Source of the DNA: an uncultured Treponema sp.
GTDB lineage: Bacteria > Spirochaetota > Spirochaetia > Treponematales > Treponemataceae
Assembly: GCA_905236315.1 (NCBI GenBank)
Contig: CAJOPO010000209.1
Location: forward strand, 1 to 5,929
DNA length: 5,929 bases
Direction of reading: 5' to 3'
Under the pieces are notes generated by a model that saw only the letters and a program-made list of their open reading frames with translations, ran no database searches and was not told the origin of the DNA. Shown piece after piece: positions 1 through 5,923 of the stretch; position 1 is the stretch's first letter; each line of letters begins with the position of its first letter. The translations under genes were made by a program, and so were the position numbers.

Positions 1-14
1 GATGTTGTAAGGCG

Positions 15-40
15 CGCTATTATAGCGACTTGCAACTCGC
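15..40. repeat. Two overlapping short palindromes, possible dispersed repeat
   Basis: Bases 15-27 read CGCTAT-T-ATAGCG, a perfect 6-bp inverted repeat around one base. Bases 25-40 (GCGACTTGCAACTCGC) form a 16-base palindrome with one mismatched pair (C29/C36). The two share GCG at 25-27, so both cannot fold at once. The block is more GC-rich than the AT-rich leader that follows and encodes no visible protein. It directly precedes the larger inverted repeat at 42-84, so the whole of 1-90 could be one palindromic repeat element or the 3' untranslated end of a gene lying outside the window. The palindromes are seen directly; the repeat interpretation is inference. Confidence 0.45.
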
Positions 41-41
41 A

Positions 42-84
42 GGAACCTCGAAAAACTTTCTGAAAGGGAGTTTTTCGAGGTTCC
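42..84. repeat. Perfect 16-bp inverted repeat with 11-base loop
   Basis: The left arm GGAACCTCGAAAAACT (42-57) is exactly complementary to the right arm AGTTTTTCGAGGTTCC (69-84), with an 11-base loop at 58-68. An inner palindrome CTTTCTGAAAG spans 56-66. As RNA this would be a very stable hairpin on either strand. It is not a textbook intrinsic terminator, because the run of T lies inside the stem and neither side is followed by a T tract (the plus side continues with CTAGTGGG). It could still end transcription entering from outside the window, protect a 3' end, or be a dispersed REP-like unit. The structure is certain; the role is not. Confidence 0.6.
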
Positions 85-115
85 CTAGTGGGAAAAAAGC
101 TATTTCCCTGTATTT

Positions 116-144
116 TTTACGCTTAAATCCTTAAAAAATATAAA
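116..144 (+). promoter_or_regulatory. Possible secondary sigma-70 promoter
   Basis: TTTACG (116-121) and TATAAA (139-144) are separated by 17 bases. The -10 box matches the consensus at five of six positions and the -35 box at about four of six. Transcription would begin near 151 and give a leader of about 37 bases without a visible Shine-Dalgarno sequence. In DNA this AT-rich such matches arise easily, so this is an alternative to the better promoter just downstream. Confidence 0.3.
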
Positions 145-150
145 ACTGCC

Positions 151-179
151 TTGAAAAAAATAAAGTAAAAATTTAGAAT
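151..179 (+). promoter_or_regulatory. Sigma-70-type promoter of the proline operon
   Basis: TTGAAA (151-156) and TAGAAT (174-179) lie 17 bases apart. Each hexamer differs from consensus at one position, and the DNA upstream is A/T-rich in the manner of an UP element. The expected transcription start, six to eight bases after the -10 box, is at about 185-187, immediately before the ATG at 188. The message of the first gene would then be leaderless or nearly so. Spacers inside the following gene cluster are too short to hold comparable promoters, so this site probably drives the whole run of genes to 3686. Confidence 0.6.
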
Positions 180-187
180 ACCTTATT

Positions 188-730
188 ATGACAGGAAGTT
201 TGATTGAACAATTCATAGAAAAAAGTTCTATAGAAGCAATGAATACTTTAATAAACACTAATGATATTAATCAAGTAACAGAGGCTTCTATTCAGTTAGC
301 AAAAATCTTTGGCGAGACAGATAATAATTTTGCTTCCATTGCGAATCCTGCCAATAATGCGGAAATAAAACTTATTAATAGCTTTCATAACAATCTACTG
401 TTGCTCATTCAAAAGACATGGGTTGAAAAATCTGATGAAGAGCTAAAAGCACAAGTTTTATATCAACTAGAAGAGTTTTCATCTTCTATAAATTCAAAGT
501 CTTATATAGAGTCCTATAATTCTTTCTTTACAATACTAGACAATGTTGTTTACTTAATGTTTGGAGTACAATCAAAAAGTAAAGATTTTGATGAATACGC
601 ACTACGTATAGACCCTGAATTTGGCATATTTTGGTGGTACATAACAGAATTGCCGCACAATAGCGATTGGTCACAAGAAAAAGTACGTTTAGCATTGCTT
701 TTGGGAATGTATTTTTTAGCTAACTATTAA
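188..730 (+). CDS. Conserved-looking hypothetical protein, 180 aa, first gene of the proline operon
   Basis: I do not recognise a named family. The protein is mostly helix-forming, acidic in places and rich in Asn, Ser, Ile and Leu. It has no signal peptide, no convincing membrane segment and no known catalytic motif. The most distinctive part is the C-terminal third, where residues 140-152 (RIDPEFGIFWWYI) are aromatic-rich and are followed by a Trp161-containing helix up to the end (residues 161-180). This looks like a constrained core, probably for protein contacts. The ATG at 188 has no Shine-Dalgarno sequence but sits where transcription should start; an in-frame ATG at 239 (Met18) also lacks a well-spaced one. 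The stop is 25 bases before proA with no terminator between, so co-transcription is likely. By hand count, three sampled 60-base blocks average about 29% G+C, against about 42% for three blocks of proA, which is a hint of a different history or weaker codon selection. That it is a real gene is fairly sure; its function is unknown. Confidence 0.75.
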   Translation: MTGSLIEQFIEKSSIEAMNTLINTNDINQVTEASIQLAKIFGETDNNFASIANPANNAEIKLINSFHNNLLLLIQKTWVEKSDEELKAQVLYQLEEFSSSINSKSYIESYNSFFTILDNVVYLMFGVQSKSKDFDEYALRIDPEFGIFWWYITELPHNSDWSQEKVRLALLLGMYFLANY

Positions 731-755
731 TCGAAAAAAAAGAGGTTGCTTCAAA

Positions 756-2042
756 ATGGATATAGATTCAATTTGTACAGAACTTCGTAAAGGTGCTGAA
801 ACGCTTGCTCTTCATAATGAAGCAAAAAAAAATTATGCCCTTAGTTGCGTTTCTAAAAGTCTGCAAGCATCTAAAAGCCAAATCTTACAGGCAAATGCTC
901 GTGATGTAGAAAGAGCAAGAAATGGGGGCATGGTAGAGTCCTTAGTAGAACGCCTTGCTTTAGATGATAAGAAATTCTCTTCTATACTAAACAGTATAGA
1001 TATAATAATCCAACAAACAGACCCCATCGGAGAAGAAACTAGTGGCTGGCGTACTCCAAACGGACTCCTTATACGCCAAGTGAGAGTTCCCTTAGGAGTG
1101 GTCGCAATAATTTATGAAAGCCGCCCTAATGTAACAGTAGATGCCTTTGCCCTAGCATATAAGAGCGGAAACTCCATTTTGCTTAGAGGGTCTTCTAATG
1201 CCTTAGAATCTAACAAAGCCATTGTTGCTGCAATAAAGCAAGGTCTAAAAGACGCTGGGGGAAACGGCGTTCTAAATTCTTTATACCTATGTGATAATCC
1301 AGACCATTCTGATGTAGTCCAAATCCTAACTGCTGTAGGCAAGATAGATGTTGTGCTTCCGCGCGGAGGGGCTAAACTTATAAATGCCGTTGTTGCAAAT
1401 GCACGCATCCCCGTTATACAAACAGGTGCTGGAGTATGCCATCTATATGTGGACGAAAGTGCTGATTTACAAATGGCAGTTGAGATTGCTTGCAATGCAA
1501 AAATGCAGAGACCGGGTGCCTGCAATGCCATAGAAACTATCCTTGTGAATAAAAGAATTGGTAGCGAGTTCCTTCCTATGTTAGCACGTGCCTTTGACGG
1601 AAAGGTGCAAATCCGCGCTGATGAGATTTGCTATCCTATCCTTGTAGGTGCTACTCGTACAGGAGATGTGTGGCAAGAGCATCCTAATTATATTCAAAGA
1701 GCAGTGGCAGAAGACTTTGGTTATGAGTTTTTAGATAACATTGTTGCTATAAAAGCAGTTGAATCTGTAGATGAGGCTATAGCATTTATTAATACGCACG
1801 GAACAAAACACAGCGAAGCAATCATCACTAATGATAGAGCACATGCTATATCTTTCCAAAACAGAGTTGATTCTTCTTGTGTGTATGTAAATGCAAGCAC
1901 TCGCTTTACAGATGGCGGGGAATTTGGCTTTGGTGCAGAGTTAGGCATAAGTACACAAAAGTTACATGCTCGTGGTCCTATGGGAATAAAAGCCCTTACT
2001 ACAACAAAGTTTTTGATTGATGGAGATGGGCAAATAAGATGA
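756..2042 (+). CDS. proA: Gamma-glutamyl phosphate reductase (ProA)
   Basis: ProA catalyses the second step of proline synthesis in the cytoplasm: NADPH-dependent reduction of gamma-glutamyl phosphate to glutamate 5-semialdehyde, which cyclises to pyrroline-5-carboxylate. The protein is 428 residues, the usual length, and belongs to the aldehyde dehydrogenase superfamily. Family signatures are intact: PLGVVAIIYESRPNVT (112-127), LPRGG (201-205), the catalytic cysteine Cys256 in QRPGACNAIETILV (251-264), HGTKHSEAI (349-356 region), VNASTRFTDGGEFGFGAE (378-395), and the C-terminal ARGPMGI (405-411). An AGAGG at 741-745 stands 10 bases before the ATG and supports this start. The gene follows the 180-residue hypothetical gene by 25 bases and overlaps proB by four bases at its stop. 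Nothing appears truncated or altered. Confidence 0.97.
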   Translation: MDIDSICTELRKGAETLALHNEAKKNYALSCVSKSLQASKSQILQANARDVERARNGGMVESLVERLALDDKKFSSILNSIDIIIQQTDPIGEETSGWRTPNGLLIRQVRVPLGVVAIIYESRPNVTVDAFALAYKSGNSILLRGSSNALESNKAIVAAIKQGLKDAGGNGVLNSLYLCDNPDHSDVVQILTAVGKIDVVLPRGGAKLINAVVANARIPVIQTGAGVCHLYVDESADLQMAVEIACNAKMQRPGACNAIETILVNKRIGSEFLPMLARAFDGKVQIRADEICYPILVGATRTGDVWQEHPNYIQRAVAEDFGYEFLDNIVAIKAVESVDEAIAFINTHGTKHSEAIITNDRAHAISFQNRVDSSCVYVNASTRFTDGGEFGFGAELGISTQKLHARGPMGIKALTTTKFLIDGDGQIR

Positions 2043-2842
2043 CCATTGAACAGGTTATAAACGATTCAAAAAAGATTGTCTTAAAATTCGGAAGTAATTC
2101 CCTTGCAAAAGAAGACGGCACTGTAAATCTTGATTTTATGAATACCATAGCAGAAGAATGTGCCGTCCTTATGTCTAAAGGTAAACAGATTATCATAGTG
2201 TCTTCAGGAGCGCAAGTTGCAGGTCTTTCTTGCATAAATGGCTGGGCGCACAAAAAAGATATGCACTACAGGCAAGCCTTAGCCGCCATAGGACAGGTGG
2301 AACTAATGGATAAGTGGCGGGCTGCTTTTAAGAAACACAATCTACATGTGGCACAATTACTTTTAACAAAGGAAGATTTTGAAAACTTTCATCATACATT
2401 AAATATGCGCAATACCCTGTTTACCCTAGTTGATGAAGGCGTGGTTCCCATAATAAACGAAAATGATTCCGTTACTATAGAAGAATTTCACATAGGAGAT
2501 AATGATAATCTATCTGCTCTTACGGCTATATTATGGAGTGCAGATTTACTTATCCTCTTTAGTGATATAGACGGTGTTTATACAGATAATCCCAAAACTT
2601 GTGCTACGGCAAGCCTTATAGAAGAGGTTGTAGACATAAAAGCCTTGCTAGAAAAGATAACCATAGGTAGCACAAACTCATTTGGAACAGGTGGGATTAG
2701 AACAAAGATACAAGCGGCAGAAAAAACTACATCTTCTGGTATTCCGCTTGTTTTAGCAAATAGTAAATCCCCCTCCCCCATTATTTCTTTAATGGAAGGC
2801 AAGAGCAAGGGAACTCTGTTTACTCCAAAACAAAATTTTTAA
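2039..2842 (+). CDS. proB: Glutamate 5-kinase (ProB), short form without PUA domain
   Basis: ProB phosphorylates the side-chain carboxylate of glutamate with ATP, the first and committed step of proline synthesis; in known members proline inhibits this step. The amino-acid-kinase fold fills the protein: VLKFGSNSL (14-22, Lys16 for phosphate binding), VSSGAQVAG (54-62), RQALAAIGQ (78-86), INENDSV (139-145), IGDNDNLSA (152-160, with Asp154 and Asp156), FSDIDGVYTDNP (174-185) and GTGGIRTKIQAA (216-227, Lys223). At 267 residues it stops just after GTLF, where the E. coli enzyme (about 367 residues) continues into a linker and C-terminal PUA domain. Only 13 bases separate its stop from proC, so no PUA fragment is hidden by a frameshift. 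The ATG overlaps the proA stop as ATGA, which points to translational coupling; a GGAG at 2022-2025 is rather far upstream (13 bases). Confidence 0.96.
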   Translation: MTIEQVINDSKKIVLKFGSNSLAKEDGTVNLDFMNTIAEECAVLMSKGKQIIIVSSGAQVAGLSCINGWAHKKDMHYRQALAAIGQVELMDKWRAAFKKHNLHVAQLLLTKEDFENFHHTLNMRNTLFTLVDEGVVPIINENDSVTIEEFHIGDNDNLSALTAILWSADLLILFSDIDGVYTDNPKTCATASLIEEVVDIKALLEKITIGSTNSFGTGGIRTKIQAAEKTTSSGIPLVLANSKSPSPIISLMEGKSKGTLFTPKQNF

Positions 2843-2855
2843 GAGGTAATAGTAT

Positions 2856-3686
2856 ATGAGTATAGATAATATTCAAGATATTTCTGTAGGCTGCATAGGA
2901 ACAGGTACAATGGGTGCTGCCTTAATGCAAGCCATAGCAGCAAAAAATCCTAAGATAAAAATATTTGTAAACGATGTTTCTAGAGAAAAGGCTACAGACT
3001 TTGCTAGCAAAATAAATGCTATTTGTGCCCAAGATAATTCTGCAGTTGTAAAGAACTCTCAGTTTATCTTTTTAGCAGTAAAGCCTTCTTACATAAAAGA
3101 CGTTATAAAAGAAGTTAGAGATGAGATAAGCCCTGATAAGGTTTTAATCTCTATTGCAGCAGGGGTAACTTTAGATACCTTGTATTCTGCCCTAGATGAT
3201 TCAGATAAAAGGCTATCAGTAATTAGAGTTATGCCAAACTTACCTGCAACCGTTGGGGAAGCGATGATAGCATTAAGCCCTGCAGAAAGTGTTTTAGAAA
3301 GTCAAACTCTAATCGTAAAGGATTTATTAACTAGTGCGGGGCTTGTAGAGATAGTGCCAGAAAAGTTAATGGATGCAGTAACAGCCGTTAGCGGTAGTGG
3401 ACCTGCTTATGCTTTCCTTTTTATAGAAGCCCTAGCAGACGCTGCTGTGCGTTTTGGTATGCCAAGAAAGCAAGCCTATATTTATGCTGCACAAACTCTA
3501 AAGGGAGCGGCAAGCCTTGCCTTAAAAGATGAACGCTCTATAAGCGAGCTAAAAGACGCAGTTTGCTCCCCTGCAGGCACTACAATAGAAGGTGTTATTG
3601 CCCTAGAGAAAACTGGCTTTCGTTCTTCTGTTATAGAAGCGGCAACTGCTGCATATAATAAGTCTGTTGAATTAGGGAAAAACTAA
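2856..3686 (+). CDS. proC: Pyrroline-5-carboxylate reductase (ProC)
   Basis: ProC performs the last step of proline synthesis, reducing pyrroline-5-carboxylate to L-proline with NAD(P)H. The 276-residue length is typical. The N-terminal Rossmann nucleotide-binding loop is GCIGTGTMG (12-20). Further family marks are FLAVKPSYI (72-80), RVMPNLPATVGEAM (124-137; most relatives read MPNTP, so Leu129 is a mild deviation), AVSGSGPAYAF (177-187) and DAVCSPAGTTIEGV (234-247; usually SPGGTT, here Ala240), which lie in the all-helical dimer domain that builds the active site. AAGAGGT at 2841-2847 is a good ribosome-binding site nine bases before the ATG, and its first bases are the end of the proB stop codon, so the genes are tightly packed. 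It closes the set of enzymes needed to go from glutamate to proline. Confidence 0.97.
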   Translation: MSIDNIQDISVGCIGTGTMGAALMQAIAAKNPKIKIFVNDVSREKATDFASKINAICAQDNSAVVKNSQFIFLAVKPSYIKDVIKEVRDEISPDKVLISIAAGVTLDTLYSALDDSDKRLSVIRVMPNLPATVGEAMIALSPAESVLESQTLIVKDLLTSAGLVEIVPEKLMDAVTAVSGSGPAYAFLFIEALADAAVRFGMPRKQAYIYAAQTLKGAASLALKDERSISELKDAVCSPAGTTIEGVIALEKTGFRSSVIEAATAAYNKSVELGKN

Positions 3687-3694
3687 GCCGTTCT

Positions 3695-3727
3695 GCCCAT
3701 ATTTGTGGGCTAACTACTCCTAGTTAG
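3695..3727. terminator. Two overlapping small hairpins between convergent genes
   Basis: GCCCA (3695-3699) pairs with TGGGC (3706-3710) around a six-base loop. CTAACTA (3710-3716) pairs with TAGTTAG (3721-3727) around CTCC and covers the stop codon of the minus-strand gene (3720-3722). They share base 3710. The location, in the 33-base spacer of two convergent genes, suggests a bidirectional transcription end. Neither stem is followed by a T tract on either strand and both are short, so an intrinsic terminator is only a weak possibility and Rho-dependent or run-on termination is equally plausible. Confidence 0.35.
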
Positions 3728-5822
3728 AACTTCCTAGAGTCTCTTCTTTTACAGAAGAGCGCGTATGTTTTTGCACCTTTTCTGCATACAAAAGTTTATC
3801 TGCTGCAGTAAGTAATTCGTCCATATTACAGTTTTCTTTATTAAACTCTACAGCACCAAAACTTATGCCCATGTGGAAAGGTGGCTGGTTTTCTTCATAC
3901 CATTTATTTTCTGCATTTTGAATACGAGTTCTTATATTGGGTAAAAACTCTCTGTTTATTCCAACTGCTACAATAACAAATTCATCTCCACCAAGCCTAC
4001 CTACAACATCTTGTGTGCGGAAAGTCTGCTTTAGTATATCTGCCATAGTCTTTATAGCAATATCGCCTGCGTCATGACCAAAGGTATCGTTTATGCCTTT
4101 TAAGCCATCCATATCTGCATAAAATACAAGGCCGTCTTTTTCCATTTCTATAGCAAGGTCAATAGTCTGCTGACCAAAGTCCATAACACCGCGCCTGTTG
4201 TACACCCCTGTTAGTTCATCTGCCACAGATTGACCGTTTAGTTCATTATTTGCCTTTTCCAACTTTGCAAGCATAAGGCGTTGATGTTGCTCGGTTGCAT
4301 TCTTTTGCGTAAACAAGATGGAAATATTTAAGACATTTGCCACCATAGAAAAAACTGTATCATACAAAGCGGGGTGTAAATCACCAGGCTCATACACTAC
4401 ATAGCCAAACTGTGCATTATCATAATAAAGGGCTTTTACTACAAGCATGCGGTGCCTTTCAGAAAACACTCCCTCTGGAACAAAGCCCTGCTTTGGATTA
4501 AAAGACCTACCCTGCATAGAAGGAGCATCTGCGTGCACGCCACTCTTAAAAATAAACTCATCATAAGTCATCATTAGTGTGGCGCGGGAGGGCAATTCAA
4601 AGGCTTCTTTATGGGAAACTTCAAGGCGACGTTCATACAAGACAACTGCACAAGCCCTTATATGCAAAGAAGGAAAAGAGGCTTTTAATTGCGAAAGAGC
4701 CGCTTCTATAGTTAGATTTTCATTTATATCTGTAAAGAAACGGCGCATTTGAAATAAATCTCGCTCTAAAGAAAAATATCCTACAGATAAATCATGAACG
4801 GTATGGCTGTTAAAAGGATGAACTTTATTGTCTTCATCAATATAGTTTGTTGCAAAGTCATTTAGAGGCACACAGCCGCAAGACTGCCTAAAGCGTAGAG
4901 ATGTGCTTACAAGCGTTTTGTGTGGGATTTTCTCTTCATTAGCAAGTTTTACCGCTAAATCCACAGCAGAAGAGCAAACGTGTTCTAAGTCTACATCAAT
5001 AGTGGATATGGAAACAGAATTATACTTTGAGCGTGTTATGTTCCCCACCCCAATTAGCTTAAAATCTTCTGGAATATGCAGATTGTGGCTTTTTGCAAAT
5101 TGCTCTACACCTATGGCCATATCATCATTTAGAGCAATAATGCAGTCTACAGGCATAAGGTGCTTTTGAAAAAAATATATCATTGCGCCATAGCCACTTG
5201 TTTCATCTAAGTTGCCCCAAAATAGATTATCACGCTGAATTTTTATATTATGGGCAGAAAGTGCTTCTAAACAATAAGAAAGTCGCTTTTTAGAAACGTA
5301 ATTTTCCTTATTCCCCGCAACTATATTAAAAGTTTTGCAACCATGCACTTCTATCATGTGGGCAATGAGTTTTTTTAGATTATCTTTATAATCTTCTGTT
5401 ACAAAAGGCTCCCCTAAATCTGTTTCTACAAGACTTATAGAAGGAACAGGTTCTTTTATGTCTGGAGTTCCGTTATGTTTACCAACTATAGCACTAATTT
5501 CTTCATCATTAAGTATTCTTTCTTCTGAAGAGGTTTCCTCCTCCTCTTCTACTTCTTTTGATACTTCTTCTAAAAGATGGTCTTCAAGATGTGTGCGTAA
5601 AAAGGCTTCTGATGTTACGATAAGGCTATCAATATTTTTTTTATCTATATGAGCATAAACAGCACTTTCCTGATATTGAAAAGAACGCTCTTCCCCCGTT
5701 CCACCGGGAAAAACTATTAAATTAAGATTGTCTTTCATACATTTTTTTGCAATAGAATTAAAAATATCTGCATGCAGACCACTATCTATTGAATTTATCT
5801 GTAAGCCAATCCTTTTACGCAT
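3720..5822 (-). CDS. LacI-type ligand-binding domain fused to GGDEF diguanylate cyclase
   Basis: The protein is predicted to convert two GTP to cyclic di-GMP in response to a small ligand, possibly a sugar. Residues 1 to about 316 form a LacI/GalR-like periplasmic-binding fold: opening strand RIGLQIN, MIEVHGCKTFNIVAG (156-170), DCIIALNDDMAIGVEQ (226-241), PEDFKLIGVGN (251-261), and an ending RQSCGC (312-317). There is no helix-turn-helix, signal peptide or membrane segment, so it should be cytoplasmic. Residues about 340-500 form a central region that may be GAF-like; 505-533 is a probable helical linker. The GGDEF domain starts at DELTGVYNRRG (535-545), carries DMDGLKGINDTFGHDAGD (570-587) with metal- and GTP-binding residues, and LGGDEF (610-615). 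RTQD (602-605) sits at the exact distance expected for the product-inhibition I-site, so the enzyme looks active and feedback-controlled. A glutamate-rich insertion lies at about 80-110. An in-frame TAA at 5837-5835 just upstream fixes the start. The gene converges on proC and appears to be monocistronic within the window. Confidence 0.93.
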   Translation of the reverse strand: MRKRIGLQINSIDSGLHADIFNSIAKKCMKDNLNLIVFPGGTGEERSFQYQESAVYAHIDKKNIDSLIVTSEAFLRTHLEDHLLEEVSKEVEEEEETSSEERILNDEEISAIVGKHNGTPDIKEPVPSISLVETDLGEPFVTEDYKDNLKKLIAHMIEVHGCKTFNIVAGNKENYVSKKRLSYCLEALSAHNIKIQRDNLFWGNLDETSGYGAMIYFFQKHLMPVDCIIALNDDMAIGVEQFAKSHNLHIPEDFKLIGVGNITRSKYNSVSISTIDVDLEHVCSSAVDLAVKLANEEKIPHKTLVSTSLRFRQSCGCVPLNDFATNYIDEDNKVHPFNSHTVHDLSVGYFSLERDLFQMRRFFTDINENLTIEAALSQLKASFPSLHIRACAVVLYERRLEVSHKEAFELPSRATLMMTYDEFIFKSGVHADAPSMQGRSFNPKQGFVPEGVFSERHRMLVVKALYYDNAQFGYVVYEPGDLHPALYDTVFSMVANVLNISILFTQKNATEQHQRLMLAKLEKANNELNGQSVADELTGVYNRRGVMDFGQQTIDLAIEMEKDGLVFYADMDGLKGINDTFGHDAGDIAIKTMADILKQTFRTQDVVGRLGGDEFVIVAVGINREFLPNIRTRIQNAENKWYEENQPPFHMGISFGAVEFNKENCNMDELLTAADKLLYAEKVQKHTRSSVKEETLGSSN

Positions 5823-5830
5823 TAGTTGAT

Positions 5831-5837
5831 ATCCTTA
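5831..5837 (-). promoter_or_regulatory. Ribosome-binding site and in-frame stop fixing the start of the GGDEF gene
   Basis: On the minus strand AAGGA (5836-5832) stands nine bases before the ATG at 5822, a strong and well-spaced Shine-Dalgarno sequence. An in-frame TAA (5837-5835) overlaps it, so translation cannot begin further upstream in this frame. This rules out an undetected N-terminal DNA-binding domain or signal peptide in the same reading frame. I could not identify a convincing promoter between here and 5929. Confidence 0.75.
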
Positions 5838-5875
5838 TTAGTAGGTGTTACAAAATGTATGCTATATTCAGTGAG

Positions 5876-5923
5876 TCATTCTGAACACACAATGCTAGCA
5901 GGCGTTGCATTGTGGAAGAATCC
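5876..5923. repeat. Palindromic REP-like element
   Basis: CACAATGC (5888-5895) is exactly complementary to GCATTGTG (5907-5914) around an 11-base loop. Outside this stem ATTCT (5878-5882) pairs with AGAAT (5917-5921), leaving an asymmetric internal bulge of five and two bases. The flanks TCATTCTGAAC and GAAGAATCC resemble the edges of a widespread bacterial palindromic repeat of the form GTCATTCTGA...GAAGAATC; that resemblance is from memory and no search was done. It lies upstream of the minus-strand gene with no coding region visible around it. Alternatives are a terminator or regulatory hairpin for a gene beyond the window. Confidence 0.55.

Noticed and set aside
42..84. Classical Rho-independent terminator.
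   Set aside because: The stem is strong but no T tract follows it on either strand, so it is recorded as an inverted repeat of uncertain role.
1..90. CRISPR repeats or a tRNA in the palindromic edge regions.
   Set aside because: No direct repeats with regular spacing are present and no cloverleaf with conserved T-loop bases can be drawn.
85..187. A riboswitch or T-box leader controlling the proline operon.
   Set aside because: The best promoter leaves almost no leader, and the AT-rich stretch shows no stem structures or a T-box motif.
833..1948. Several open frames on the minus strand opposite proA (64, 139 and 75 codons).
   Set aside because: They lie wholly within proA, which has all its family motifs, have no sensible protein features and are explained as shadows of the real frame.
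1999..2808. Minus-strand open frames opposite the proA end and proB.
   Set aside because: They are antisense to conserved proB coding sequence, lack a family resemblance and have no supporting context.
2830..2856. ProB truncated by a frameshift that removed its PUA domain.
   Set aside because: Only 13 bases separate the stop from proC and no PUA-coding remnant exists, so this is the natural short form.
4903..5652. Two plus-strand open frames inside the cyclase gene.
   Set aside because: They are antisense to the LacI-like domain; the serine-rich composition of the second is simply the complement of the glutamate-rich insertion.
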